Shown here: positions 36,330 through 47,700 of the stretch, in pieces
How positions within the stretch are numbered: position 1 is the first letter of the stretch
How the letters are laid out: each line of letters opens with the position of its first letter
Source of the DNA: a virus
Virus record (IMG/VR): IMGVR_UViG_3300022602_000006
Coordinates: 1-60,992 of that record
DNA: 60,992 nucleotides
Strand: one strand, 5' to 3'
The notes under the pieces: model-generated
Databases searched by the model: none
Seen by the model: the letters and a program-made list of their open reading frames with translations, nothing else
Told to the model about the DNA's origin: nothing
Made by a program: the position numbers and the translations under genes

Positions 36330-39011
36330 ATGCCGCTTACCAAAATCCCATTCAAGCCGGGGATCAATAAGGAAGTCACGGAGTACGCCAATGAAGGCGG
36401 CTACTACGACTGCAATCTTATTCGATTCCGTATGGGCTATACGGAAAAGATAGGCGGCTGGGCCAACACCAATTACGCGGCTAACCCTGATTCTCCATCG
36501 TCGTTCACGTTCAATGGCGTGACACATTCATTGACGAACTGGATCAGCCATTCTGGTGAGAACTTGATTGGCTTTGGTACGACCCAAGGGTTCTACGTAC
36601 AGGATGGTATCGGCACTGCGTATCACGATATTACGCCTACGGCGCAAGTAGTTAATCTACCCGCTGGTTCGTTTACGACCACTATTCCCGGTAGCCCAGT
36701 ACTCGTTGTCAACTCGCCCAGCAACGGTCTTGATGTCGGGGCTAGAATTTATTTTGCCCCCACGTCGGGTACTAGTACGTCAATGACGATTGACGGCGTG
36801 ACTGTTACGTTTGGTACACAGACCACGGTAGGTGCGCAGTCCTACACTGTTATTAGTGTAGCTAGGGACACCACACAAGTTGCTGTGACTGCAACCGGCA
36901 CCGGATCAGTCGCTACCCTGACGGGTACGTTTGCGGTAGTACCAACTGCCGGTACGTCCATCACTATTTATGGATTGACGGTAGATGGCTTCAATGGCAT
37001 CTATAATGTTATTACAGCCAACAGTACGACGATCACTTACAACAATCCGACTACTGGAAGTGCTACTGGCGGGACTGTCGTGTTCCCGACAGACTCGTAC
37101 AAAATTATTGGTTCTGGTAGTGCGTTTGCTGGTGGTGTAACCGGCGGCATCGCAGTTACGGCTACGTACTTGGTCAACTCGGGCAGTACGACTGTTGAAA
37201 CAATCTATGCTTGGGGTCTTGGTACATGGGGTCTGGGGCGTTGGGGTTTAGGTCAGCCACAAACGATTACGTACAATAATCGACAGTGGTCGCAAGCCTC
37301 GTTCGGCGACGATCTCATCATGTCGATCCAAGGTGGGCCGATCTATTACTGGGTCAAGAGTACCGTCAACTGGACACCGGCAATCACACTTGCCGAATAC
37401 GCCACGACCCAGCAGTATCAGACGATCACCACCACGGACGTAGGTGGCGTGTTTAATTCAAACACTTTCACCGTAGCGTTCAATGACTATATTTATCCGG
37501 GTGAGGTTATCTCGTTTGCCCCCGGATCCACAGGGTCGATCCCTGCGGGTACGACAATATTGTCTATTTCCGGGCTGGTTGTCACGGTCAGCAATCTGGT
37601 AACGATCCCATACAACTCGACGTTGAACGTCAGCTATTCGGGTTTGTACGTACCTACGCAAACCAACAAGATCTTCGTATCTCCGGTGTATCAGTTCGTG
37701 ATTGCACTGGGTGCCAATCCTTACGACCCCACCAATGCCAATTCGACCTTTGATCCCTTGCTGGTTCGCTGGTCGGATCAGACTGTACCTGAACAGTGGA
37801 TCCCTCAAGTATCCAATCAGGCGGGGGAACAGTCGCTGGGTAATGGTTCGACGCTTGTAACGGCAGTCAACAACCTTCAAATCATTTTGGTGTACACCGA
37901 TACCGCTGTGTACCAGATGCAGTACGTAGGAGCGCCTTACGTATTTAGCTTTACCCTTCTGCAAGAAAACATCTCGATCATTTCACAGAACGCTGCTCTC
38001 ACAGCCAACAACGTGACGTGGTGGATGGGCATAGACAAGTTCTACATGTACAACGGCACGGTGCAAACCCTGCCCTGTTCGTTGCGTCGCTATGTGTTCA
38101 GCAATATCAACAAAGCCGAGCAGTGGCAGGTTGTTGCTGGCTACAACGAAGGCTTCAGTGAGATCTGGTGGTTCTACCCGTCATTGACCAGCACGGTGAA
38201 CGACAGCTACGTCAAGTTTAATTTCATTGATAACGTGTGGGATTACGGGTCGCTAAACCGTTCGGCGTGGCTGGGTACATCGCTACAGGCGTATCCCATG
38301 GGTGCCTATAGCACACAGACGACTTACACGACTGCACTTGTCAACTACTCATATATAACGACTATTCCAGTTGCTGATTCTTCGTCGTTCCCGCAGCAGG
38401 GGGCGATTGTGATTGGTAGTGAGATCATCGCTTACACAGGCAATACCGGAACGTCGTTTACTGGATGCACTCGCGGTGCCTACGGCTCTACGCCAAACTC
38501 AACCATCCAAGCGTATACGCCGGTCATGGACGTGGTGCCAAACCAGATCATGTTCCACGAATACGGCGTTGATGTGCATACCGTTCCGGGCGTGACGCTG
38601 CCAGTCGTAAGCTACATCCAGTCTTCTGATATTGAGATCGGGGATGGACACCACTTTTCATCCATATGGCGCATCGTGCCTGACTTGACGTTTGTCAACT
38701 CGTCATCGCAAAACCCGCAGATGACCCTGACCGTTCTTCCACGGTTGAATTCTGGCTCGTCTTACCAACAGAACGTAGACCAACCGCCAGTCAAGAACGT
38801 AAGAGACTACGGGGTAGTTCCTCAGTACCCGATTGAGCAATTCACGGGGCAGGTCTACACCCGCATCCGTGGGCGTCAATTTGCGTTCCGGGTCGATACT
38901 GGCAATGCCAACGATGCCTATCTGATATACGGGTATCCGTCTACAGCCTTGGGCGTCATGTGGCAGTTGGGCAACATGCGGCTGGACATTAGACCGGATG
39001 GACGCCGATGA
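36330..39011 (+). CDS. Tail nozzle protein (P22 gp10 / tubular B-like) with an inserted Ig-like module
   Basis: 893 residues. The N-terminus (PFKPGINKEVTEYANEGGYYDCNLIRFR) and FQISLG-type strands to the C-terminal GNANDAYLIYGYPS pattern are those of phage nozzle or stabilisation proteins. Residues about 105-260 carry an inserted beta module (VDGFNGIYNVITANSTTITYNN), of a kind also present in the 28479 fibre. It forms the tail tube below the adaptors. The ribosome site is weak. Confidence 0.8.
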   Translation: MPLTKIPFKPGINKEVTEYANEGGYYDCNLIRFRMGYTEKIGGWANTNYAANPDSPSSFTFNGVTHSLTNWISHSGENLIGFGTTQGFYVQDGIGTAYHDITPTAQVVNLPAGSFTTTIPGSPVLVVNSPSNGLDVGARIYFAPTSGTSTSMTIDGVTVTFGTQTTVGAQSYTVISVARDTTQVAVTATGTGSVATLTGTFAVVPTAGTSITIYGLTVDGFNGIYNVITANSTTITYNNPTTGSATGGTVVFPTDSYKIIGSGSAFAGGVTGGIAVTATYLVNSGSTTVETIYAWGLGTWGLGRWGLGQPQTITYNNRQWSQASFGDDLIMSIQGGPIYYWVKSTVNWTPAITLAEYATTQQYQTITTTDVGGVFNSNTFTVAFNDYIYPGEVISFAPGSTGSIPAGTTILSISGLVVTVSNLVTIPYNSTLNVSYSGLYVPTQTNKIFVSPVYQFVIALGANPYDPTNANSTFDPLLVRWSDQTVPEQWIPQVSNQAGEQSLGNGSTLVTAVNNLQIILVYTDTAVYQMQYVGAPYVFSFTLLQENISIISQNAALTANNVTWWMGIDKFYMYNGTVQTLPCSLRRYVFSNINKAEQWQVVAGYNEGFSEIWWFYPSLTSTVNDSYVKFNFIDNVWDYGSLNRSAWLGTSLQAYPMGAYSTQTTYTTALVNYSYITTIPVADSSSFPQQGAIVIGSEIIAYTGNTGTSFTGCTRGAYGSTPNSTIQAYTPVMDVVPNQIMFHEYGVDVHTVPGVTLPVVSYIQSSDIEIGDGHHFSSIWRIVPDLTFVNSSSQNPQMTLTVLPRLNSGSSYQQNVDQPPVKNVRDYGVVPQYPIEQFTGQVYTRIRGRQFAFRVDTGNANDAYLIYGYPSTALGVMWQLGNMRLDIRPDGRR

Positions 39012-39334
39012 ACGTATCACCCCGCACGATTGCCCCTCCTAGCTTGCCCATCCCTACCCCAAGCTATAGTGCAGTGCACCAAAATATTTTGGCGACCACA
39101 ATTCAGCAGTTTGGCACCCGGACAGCCAATGCCGTTAATCAACTTTTAAATAGCACACAAACCCCTGCTTATACTGTTGGCACCCTGCCTAGCGCAGCAA
39201 CCAACATAGGCAAGATAGGCTACGTGACCAATGGTGCGTCTGGTCTTGCATGGGGCGACACAATAACTGCTAGCGGTTCAACTACATATCTGATATGGAG
39301 TAATGGACTGAATTGGACGGTTATAGGAAAATGA
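39008..39334 (+). CDS. Small fibre-tip-like protein, 108 residues
   Basis: ATGA overlap with the nozzle gene. The second half (PSAATNIGKIGYVTNG...TYLIWSNGLNWTVIGK) is a shortened version of the tip module that ends the 21303 and 28479 proteins. Probably a tail needle or tip-associated protein. Confidence 0.6.
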   Translation: MNVSPRTIAPPSLPIPTPSYSAVHQNILATTIQQFGTRTANAVNQLLNSTQTPAYTVGTLPSAATNIGKIGYVTNGASGLAWGDTITASGSTTYLIWSNGLNWTVIGK

Positions 39335-39358
39335 TTCTAATTAGTGGTGGGTACTGAT

Positions 39359-41743
39359 ATGAATAAGTATGCCTTTGGTGGAGTAACCCCCGGTTTACCC
39401 CGCCCCCTTGCCCATCATCCGCATACGATGGCTAGTGGCCTTGCGTCTCTTGGGCGGCACGGCGACTCCATGCTGGTGCACATGTCCCCAGAAGAAGTTG
39501 GTGGGTTACAGTCGCTGGCTCAAGCCCACGGCAAGTCATTGACCACTAACCCTAATACTGGTCTACCCGAAGCGTTCTCGCTCGGCACGTTTGCCAAGGG
39601 TCTCTTGCCAACGATTGGCGGTGCGCTCCTTGATGCGTATGTCCCCGGCGCTGATGCCCTGATGCCTGAGATCGCCATTGGCGCAGGGTTGGTTGATAAG
39701 CTGTCGGGTGCAAGCACCGCTGATGCCATCAACCTAGGCATGGGTGTTTATGGTGGTTCTCAAGTAACTAGTGGCATGAACAAAATGGGGCAAGCGCCGT
39801 TGGCTACAGCCTACGCCACAGATGCCGCTAATGTCCCTGTGTCGGGGCCAGCCCTAGAGACAATGGGACAAAGCATGGCGGCGGCTAATGCTCTTACGCC
39901 AACTGAATTCATGCCTAATTCAACATCATTGGATTCGCTTAACTCTGCTGCTGGGGGTGAAGCATCTCAGGAAGAACTTCAAAAGGCTGCGGATGCTTCT
40001 AACACAGCCCCGCAGTACGCCCGAAATACTAGTGGTACTTTCCTTACAAGTCCTACTCGCACTGATGTTATTGGGCAGGGGATGCAACAGTTTGCTGATA
40101 ACCCGTCACAAGCTTCAAAAGATTTTTACAACACCCTTGGCGACACCAATTATCAAAGAATGGCAAAAGCCTACATGATGGCTATGCCCGTGTTGAACGC
40201 TTATACGAAAGCCGCAACACCATCTACTCCTTCGTCATCTCTTGGCGCTTCCACAGGCTATCAGTTTTACGTACCTGCTCCCGGCTACAAGACGCTGTGG
40301 AACCAAGGCACGGTCAATCCTTTGATTGCCAAACTTGGCTATCTCCCAGCGGGTCAGCCAGCGTTCATTGGGGCAGGATGGAACCCCGGCGCATGGTCTT
40401 CAACTCCCGGTGCTAACACCGGCACGGTTCCTTCGGGTACGGGCATGAAGGCTGGCGGCCTTGCGAGTCTTAAGCACTACGCTGCTGGCGGTGCATCGAC
40501 GGCGGCGGGGGCTATACCAACTTCTGTTGGTGAAGCAATTCTTGCAACCAACGCGCCCTTGCCAACAACCCAGATGGGTACTGATCAAGCTACGCTTCAA
40601 GCTGCTAACGCTCAATATCAAAATGGGCTTTTGAATGCGTTGGCTCAGAACCCCAACATGAATTTACCTCCGCCGCCCCCCAACGCTGAAAATAGCTACC
40701 TCAGTAACCTTGCTACGGAAGTTTTACCGCAGCCTTATACAAACCCCTACGCTGGTATGACTGGTGGAAGTGGTAGCAGTGGTGGTGGAAAAAACATTGG
40801 GGAAACCGCTGGAAGTGAAGCAACGGGCGGTAGCGGGAGTTTAGCTGGGGCTGGTAGTGGCGTAGGTATTGATAGTGCGGGTATTGGTAACGGCACTATT
40901 GATACATCAGGGACACAAGATATTTCATCCAACGTACCACTGGGTGATACAGTCCCTGCGACCCCGCCGGGTTCAACACCAAGTTCAAAGCCAAGTTCAA
41001 ACAACTCTGGTTTGAAAGGATTGGCTACTAATGCTTTTAACGAAGTGCAAGGGTTTAGAAGCGCCCATCCTTTCTGGTCTTCGTTGATTGGTGGCATGGC
41101 TCTTGGCCCTCTAGGGGCATTAGGTAATATGGTATTACCGAAAGGGCAGGTGACTGTTGAAGGCGATACTGTCCAAGGTACTAATCAAACTTCAAGCGAT
41201 ACATCCGGAAATGCTCCCGACACAAGTGCATCCAGCCAAAACATAGCGAATCAAGCAAACTCAGATAGCCCGTTTTCCACTACTCCCTATAATCCAGTAG
41301 GGGCTTCGGGTGTAGATCTTGGTATCGGTGAAGGAAGCGGTGGTTTTGGTAGTGATATCGGCGGTTTTGGTAGTGATTTTGGTGATAGCGGAAAAGCGGG
41401 TGAAAACCCAAGAGCGCATGGCGGTTATATCCACGCTATGGCGGCAGGTGGTTTAGGTTCGTTCCCAGATACTTATGCTGCTGGTGGTAAGTTGTTGCGA
41501 GGAGATGGCGATGGAATGTCCGACTCGATTCCGGCAGTCATTGGCGGCAACAGACCGCAACGCGCCGCGCTTGCTGATGGCGAGTTTGTTATACCGGCAG
41601 ATGTTGTATCGCATCTCGGAAATGGCTCAACAGAAGCGGGATCCAAAAAACTCTACGCGATGATGGACAAAGTGCGCATGGCTCGCACGGGTAATCCAAA
41701 GCAGGGCAAGCAAATTAATCCTGACAAGTACTTGCCGGTATAA
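39359..41743 (+). CDS. Internal virion or ejection-type protein with GG tags, 794 residues
   Basis: ATG 39359 (GTG 39344 possible). Gly/Ser/Ala-rich, disordered-like, with tags FGGVTPG, KAGGLASL, YAAGGAS, AAGGLGS and YAAGGKLL. The C-terminal module (GDGDGMSDSIPAVIGG ... ALADGEFVIPADVVSHLG ... KLYAMMDKVRMARTGNPKQGKQINPDKYLP) is shared by many environmental phages in this gene position. Likely packaged and ejected with DNA, or a tail-associated assembly factor; not proven. Confidence 0.7.
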   Translation: MNKYAFGGVTPGLPRPLAHHPHTMASGLASLGRHGDSMLVHMSPEEVGGLQSLAQAHGKSLTTNPNTGLPEAFSLGTFAKGLLPTIGGALLDAYVPGADALMPEIAIGAGLVDKLSGASTADAINLGMGVYGGSQVTSGMNKMGQAPLATAYATDAANVPVSGPALETMGQSMAAANALTPTEFMPNSTSLDSLNSAAGGEASQEELQKAADASNTAPQYARNTSGTFLTSPTRTDVIGQGMQQFADNPSQASKDFYNTLGDTNYQRMAKAYMMAMPVLNAYTKAATPSTPSSSLGASTGYQFYVPAPGYKTLWNQGTVNPLIAKLGYLPAGQPAFIGAGWNPGAWSSTPGANTGTVPSGTGMKAGGLASLKHYAAGGASTAAGAIPTSVGEAILATNAPLPTTQMGTDQATLQAANAQYQNGLLNALAQNPNMNLPPPPPNAENSYLSNLATEVLPQPYTNPYAGMTGGSGSSGGGKNIGETAGSEATGGSGSLAGAGSGVGIDSAGIGNGTIDTSGTQDISSNVPLGDTVPATPPGSTPSSKPSSNNSGLKGLATNAFNEVQGFRSAHPFWSSLIGGMALGPLGALGNMVLPKGQVTVEGDTVQGTNQTSSDTSGNAPDTSASSQNIANQANSDSPFSTTPYNPVGASGVDLGIGEGSGGFGSDIGGFGSDFGDSGKAGENPRAHGGYIHAMAAGGLGSFPDTYAAGGKLLRGDGDGMSDSIPAVIGGNRPQRAALADGEFVIPADVVSHLGNGSTEAGSKKLYAMMDKVRMARTGNPKQGKQINPDKYLPV

Positions 41744-41752
41744 GGAATAACT

Positions 41753-42730
41753 ATGGCACTTCCAACACAAAGTTCTTCGGCAAATACTAATACTTCTGCC
41801 ACTACTAGCAACCCGTTGGCGGGTACGTCCCTTAGTACATACGCCACACCTACCAATCTGGCAACGGGGTCAGGTACACCGTCAAGTTCGGCATCAAACG
41901 CCACGACGACTAATGTCTACCAGAACACCATCCCGCCAGAGTTGATGCCCTATGCGATGGAGGGTTTAGGTTCGCTATCGAACTTAATCTTTAACGGGCC
42001 GGGGTATCAGCCTTATACCGGACAGCAGGTAGCTGGGTTCTCGCCTGAGCAAACTCAAGCTTTCCAAAATATACAGCAGATGCAGCCTTCGGCTTATACC
42101 GGTCAGGCAGCGAATCTTGCAGGGATGGCGGGGACTAACCAATTTACTGGTGCCAACGTCAACCAGTATATGTCTCCTTACGTCAACGATGTTATCGCTC
42201 AACAACAGCAGGGCGCTATTCGCGGCTACGCTCAACAGCTCCCCGGTATGGCGGGTGTCGCTACCCAAGCAGGGGGTTTAGGCGGTTCTCGTGAAGCACT
42301 TGTTAATGCGATGGGGCAACAGGGGCTTGAGCAACAATTACAGAACATCCAAGCGACTGGGTTACAGAACGCATTCCAGAACGCGCAGGGGCAGTTCAAT
42401 ACTGCCAATCAAAACCAACTCGCCGCTTCTGGTGCGTTGGGTAATCTCGGTATGCAAGATTACACTCAGAATGCCGGTATCAATACTGCGCTACTGGGTG
42501 CAGGTGCACTGCAACAAGGACAGGAACAAAACGTCTTTAATAATTCAATGCAGAATTACTACAATGCGTTGAACTTCCCGTACCAGCAACTTAATAATCT
42601 TATGGGTGCTATAAACAAAGTGCCTGTTGCACAAAGCGCATCTACGATGTATGCGGCACCGGCAAACGCAACAGCTATCGGTGCGAATCTTTTAACCGGA
42701 CTTGGCAGCTTCTTTGGGCCTTCGGGGTAA
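41753..42730 (+). CDS. Gln/Asn-rich ejection protein candidate, 325 residues
   Basis: AAGGA before ATG. Low-charge N-terminus, then Gln/Asn/Gly-rich helices (FSPEQTQAFQNIQQM; GLEQQLQNIQATGLQNAFQNAQGQF). Proteins of this kind lie between nozzle and large internal proteins in podovirus-like genomes and are thought to form the ejected trans-envelope tube. Assigned by position and composition. Confidence 0.7.
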   Translation: MALPTQSSSANTNTSATTSNPLAGTSLSTYATPTNLATGSGTPSSSASNATTTNVYQNTIPPELMPYAMEGLGSLSNLIFNGPGYQPYTGQQVAGFSPEQTQAFQNIQQMQPSAYTGQAANLAGMAGTNQFTGANVNQYMSPYVNDVIAQQQQGAIRGYAQQLPGMAGVATQAGGLGGSREALVNAMGQQGLEQQLQNIQATGLQNAFQNAQGQFNTANQNQLAASGALGNLGMQDYTQNAGINTALLGAGALQQGQEQNVFNNSMQNYYNALNFPYQQLNNLMGAINKVPVAQSASTMYAAPANATAIGANLLTGLGSFFGPSG

Positions 42731-42733
42731 TTT

Positions 42734-44725
42734 ATGTACGACCTTCTTAAATCAGTCAAGCCTCCCCAGACAGCCATGAAGATGAATGCTGTCGAGCAAA
42801 AAGCTCGTCAGTTAAAAGCTCAGAACATGCCCGATGATCAGATTCGTGCAGCGTTGGGACAAGAAGTTTTGGATACAAATGGGATGGTTAGCCCAGCCAT
42901 GTTGTATTCGATGTTGTCTGACATACAGAAAACTAATCCAGCATTGCCGCAGCCACCTACAACGAGCATCGCAGGGCAAGCTCAAAAATTAAATTTAGAT
43001 CGTATGCAGCAGTTGCTGTCGCAAGCCAACCCACCTCCTCAAGTCCCGCAAGCACCGCAGACGGGTCAGCCTCCACAGATGGGGCAACCCCAGATGGGTC
43101 AGCCGCCAGTGATTGGCCCCGGCGCACCACAACCGATGTCTATGCCAACTGCTCATGCTCGTAGCGGTGGCCTCGCTGATATTGCAGTGCACAACATTGG
43201 CAAAAATTATGCTGGCGGTGGCATTGTTGCGTTTGATGAAGGTGGCGATATTCAGTCGGCACTGATGACTGCGAATTACGCTGATGTGTTATCACGAAGC
43301 AGCGAGCAGTCGCCAAACGCAGGTGGCAGACCTGTGCAAGCGCCTCAAATGGTTCCGTCTGATATAGATTTTTCTGCCGCACATGGTGGGCCGGTTAAGA
43401 AGTATTCTGGGCCGTATGGTTCAGATGTGTCTAACGATGCCCCTTATGTACCGTTTGAGCAATCTGTGTTGGGCAACACTCTTAGTTCAGTAGGTAACTT
43501 CTTTGGGAATACTGTACCTAATGCTTTTAACCAAGGGATGCAAGGAGCAGGGGCAGGTTTCTATAATCAAAATGCGTTACAGCAAAATGCCGCAGCAAGG
43601 CTTATTGGTGGGCGAACACAAAATCTAATGCCTCTCCCCGGTGTTGGTTCTGGCCCTTACTTGCCCTCTGCTCCAATACGTACTCCCGGTGAAGCAATGT
43701 CAACTTTGTTTGGCACCGGTAAACTGCCAGACCCAACGCAGCCGTTTGGTAGCCCAAGTCAGTTTAGTGGCCCATTCTCTCCAGCATTGATCCATCCCGC
43801 TGCGGCTATTGCATCGCTTCCGGATGACCACACTGCCACAGATCGAGTTGCAGCGGCAGACGCGAGCGGCCACCCACCATTGGGCAGTATCTGGACTGAT
43901 GAAATCAAAAAGAGACTTAATGATCTTGGCCCACGTCCTACGTTCGATTCTGTTCATGATCAGTTCATGAAAACTGAAAAAGAAATGGGGATTGGCGACG
44001 CCTTCAATAAAGTGTCTGGCATTATTGGCGACGGTCGTGCGCGAGCTGATGCCATGTATAACGCAGGTACTGCACCGGGGGGCTATGCCGATTTAGCTGG
44101 TATGAGTGCCGGACTAAATCAAGCGGGCCTTCGTGGGAATCAACCCGGTTATGTTCCCGGTCTTGCGGGTGTTGCGTTATCACTTGGCAGAAACTTTGCA
44201 GCCCAAGGTGCAGCAAAACAAGAACTTGCTGCTCAAAGAGCGGGGGCGCTTAACAACCTTGACAAGTTGCAGACAGATGCGTTGATGAACGAGGAGGCTC
44301 GCAAGTCGCAGAACCTGCGTACTGAAGCAACGCTTAGCCGTGAAGATCTTAAACAGTACACGAATGAAGTTGATAGCCTCCTGAGAACAGGCATGGGCGC
44401 GGATGAAATTAGGGAGCGTCTGATGATGGCTGGAGTTAGTAAGGCCCAAACAGACATGATCATGCAGGAAAGACTTGAAACTTCAAAACAGAGCGCTGAA
44501 GACCGTCGAAACTATCAACAAGGTGTGATTGCTTCAAAATATCAAATGCCTATAAGCCAACTTTCTAAAATTGTACAAAAACCTGAATATGCAACTGATC
44601 CAAAGTTGCAAGCACAGGCACGGGCGTTGGCGATGCAACTCACCGCTGCTGGTATTGACTTGAGCGGATTTATGCCCGGCGGGGGAGTCCCACCGGGGGT
44701 AACGGTGACTAAGGTACCGTCGTAA
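42734..44725 (+). CDS. Internal virion protein candidate with GG tags, 663 residues
   Basis: Directly after the previous gene. Pro/Gln-rich N-terminal third, tags RSGGLADI, NYAGGGIVAFDEGG and HGGPVKKYS near residues 140-220, then a helical C-terminal region with a coiled coil (about 490-600, LNNLDKLQTDALMNEE). The GGLADIAV...AGGGIVAFDEGG element recurs in environmental phage ejection proteins. Likely packaged internally and released into the cell with the 1885-residue protein. Confidence 0.7.
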   Translation: MYDLLKSVKPPQTAMKMNAVEQKARQLKAQNMPDDQIRAALGQEVLDTNGMVSPAMLYSMLSDIQKTNPALPQPPTTSIAGQAQKLNLDRMQQLLSQANPPPQVPQAPQTGQPPQMGQPQMGQPPVIGPGAPQPMSMPTAHARSGGLADIAVHNIGKNYAGGGIVAFDEGGDIQSALMTANYADVLSRSSEQSPNAGGRPVQAPQMVPSDIDFSAAHGGPVKKYSGPYGSDVSNDAPYVPFEQSVLGNTLSSVGNFFGNTVPNAFNQGMQGAGAGFYNQNALQQNAAARLIGGRTQNLMPLPGVGSGPYLPSAPIRTPGEAMSTLFGTGKLPDPTQPFGSPSQFSGPFSPALIHPAAAIASLPDDHTATDRVAAADASGHPPLGSIWTDEIKKRLNDLGPRPTFDSVHDQFMKTEKEMGIGDAFNKVSGIIGDGRARADAMYNAGTAPGGYADLAGMSAGLNQAGLRGNQPGYVPGLAGVALSLGRNFAAQGAAKQELAAQRAGALNNLDKLQTDALMNEEARKSQNLRTEATLSREDLKQYTNEVDSLLRTGMGADEIRERLMMAGVSKAQTDMIMQERLETSKQSAEDRRNYQQGVIASKYQMPISQLSKIVQKPEYATDPKLQAQARALAMQLTAAGIDLSGFMPGGGVPPGVTVTKVPS

Positions 44726-47700
44726 ATGGCTGTTGATTTAGATCAGATCATCAAGGATCAGGGGGCTGAAGAGTTAGCCCCCACGATCAAATCTATCTAT
44801 CAAACTGAGTCTAGTAGTGGCCGTGCTGATACATCTAAAGTAGGGCCGGGGGGCGCTCTCGGCCCGATGCAGGTCATCAAGCCTACCTTCGACCAGATGA
44901 AAGCTGAAGGTAGGATCCCAAAAGATGCTCAGTGGAATAACCCCTACGACAATGCAGCGGCTGGTGTTGCCTACATCAAGTCGAACAGTGAACGGTTTAA
45001 CACCACAGACCCTTACTTGCTCCGTGCCACTTATCTAGGTGGCCCCGGTGTCGTCAGGCCAGATGGCACGATTGATACTTCACGACGCGATGCGTTAGGC
45101 ACTAGCGTAGGCGAGTATGCAGCAGGTTATGGTTCACCCGGAGCTAGAGCGGGGGCTGGGTCTGCCAAAGATACCTACGAAGTAAAATGGAACGATGGCA
45201 ATACTTATCGGGTAGAACTCCCGCGTGGTACGCCCTCACAGATGGCTTCGTACTATGTGCAGAAGTTACATTACTCAGACACCCCGCAAACACCTCCTGC
45301 TGATGAAGGCCCAAGTTCGCTAGGCGTTGCGGCACGTGCAGCGGAGAGGAATGTTATTCCTGCGGCTGTGGGTTCGTTAGTAGGCATAGCCGCTAGTCCG
45401 TTAGGATCATTTATTCCCGGTATTGGTAATCTTGCAGCGGGTTATGCTGGCGCTGTTGCAGCAGGTTCTGCTGTTGAAAAAGCGCAAGAATCTTTTTTAG
45501 AAGCCCACCCTGATTTAGCCAAAGCGTTGGGGCAAGACGCAGAAACCCGCGCCGCTGATGAAGCCGCCCACCCGATGGTCAGCACATTAGCTGGTGTAGG
45601 TACAAATATTATAGCTGGCGGGTTCAGGCCCAGCTATGGGGGGCTTAAGTCTTTACTAGGGGTTGGTGAAGAGGCACTAGGTAAAGCGTGGGGGCAAACG
45701 GCAAAAGGCGCTGCAATCATGGGCGGTATTAATACCGCCGAACAAGCCTTTAGCGACCAGCCTTTCGATCCATACAATCTTGGGCTAAACGCTCTTATTG
45801 GTGGCACGTTCCATACTCCCACTGCATTGGGCAAGGGGTTTATGAGGATTGGCGAAGGCTTTACATACGGAGTTACCCCCAAGAGCGTTCAAGAGGCATT
45901 GAAGTTCCCGGAACGAGAGGGAGTGCCACCTCGTGGGCCTATAATTTCTTCTGAATCACCAGACATCCAAGAACCCGTGCCACCTTCGGTACCTACCGAC
46001 GATCAAGTTGTTAACCACACTGATAGCTACGACACCGCTAGAAACTTAAACGTAGGCGATCGAGTCCTTACTCCAGATGGTCGCTTTACTGTCTATGCCC
46101 ACGCAATAGACCCTGATACTGGTGATCATTCATTCCAAGGTCGATGGGATAATGGCGTAGATGTACACCACGCATTGGTAGATTCTTACGGTGAGCCACC
46201 AAGAAGTCGAGAACCCGAAGATCAACATGTATCGTATGGTGACGCTACTTATAATTTAGATGAGATGGCTCGCCATATAGCCCCCAGAGTTCTTGATCAA
46301 AATCCGGAAACTGGCGATAGCGTTTTAAGTTGGGGGGCTGACATACACCCCAGTATAAAACCAGTACCATCTAATTCCCCAAATACAACTTATAAAGATG
46401 TATATGAGGGGCTGAAAGCTATTTTTGGAATCCATACTAATCGTTTGATTAATAGTGGGTTTTTAAGACTGGATCAGTCTTCACCGATTGATGTAAGTTC
46501 TGGTTATTACGACCCCAATGTAAATTCAGTTGTTTTTAACGTAGACAATTTACATTTAGATGCTGACGGTAAAGTCAAGCCTAGTTTTTTAAAAGAATTG
46601 ATGATTCATGAGATTGGGGTGCATGCAAACATAAAAAACATGCTTGGCCCTGACTTGTATCAAAAAGTTCTAGATCGCGTTGATCAAGGAATTAAAAATA
46701 ATGAAGCCCCGTTCGTAGAAGCTAACAACCAAGTACCAGCAAACACTAATTCAATATATTTACAGGAAGAACGTCTTGCATATCTTGTAGGTAAACATCC
46801 CGAATTGCCATTGGTCAAACAGATATTTAGCAATATCAAAACTTGGTTTTGGCAAAAAATGGGAGGCAGATGGGTAGATCTTACTGCTGATGATCTTCGT
46901 ACACTCGCGCTCTCATCTCTTAAAAAATCATTCGATCTTGTTGAAGAAGGTCGTCTCAGTGGAACAAAACCCGGAGAATCACCTACGGGAATTAACCCCA
47001 GTACGGAAACCACCGAAGAAAATAATATAGATGCTGCCAATGCAGCCTTGGATGAAGGAAAAGAACCGCCTCCCGGTGCTGAAGCATCACCTGTTCCGCA
47101 AATGTCAAGCGTGCGTGTTGAAGCGCCGCCTGAACCCGGCAGTATTGAAGATACAGTCGGTAGGATCAAAGAAGGGATGTCGCAGAATGAACAGAAGAAA
47201 GTTGATTCTGGAACTTTTATTGGCAAGCTAAAAGAGTTCGTCCAAAAATTCCGTGACCGTCCGTACACTCAGTTGATCGAAAAATTCCAAGACCAGCATC
47301 GTCTTTTAAGTGATCTACAAAAATCACTTGAACTACAGCACGGTAAAAAATGGGTTATTGAGAATGGCCTCAATATAGGCGATGCCGTAACCAATACCCC
47401 CAGTGCGGCTGAACGTCCTGCTGTAAACAACCTTACGAATATTTTACATGACGCACTTATAAATTACAGTAAGGCCACTGGCCGGTCGTGGTCTCAGTCC
47501 CTTGCTGATTTTAAGATGTGGTCTATAGGCATCACGGAACCCAAGCTGCGAGACTATCTGTGGCGTATGCGGGTACCGTTAAGCACCGATCCAATCATAA
47601 CGCTGCCTAATGGTTCAAAAATAAGCCCTGCGGATTACCGCAAACAAATAGTTGACACTATAAATAATCTTTCGTCTGAGCATTACACTAAAGCCGAACG

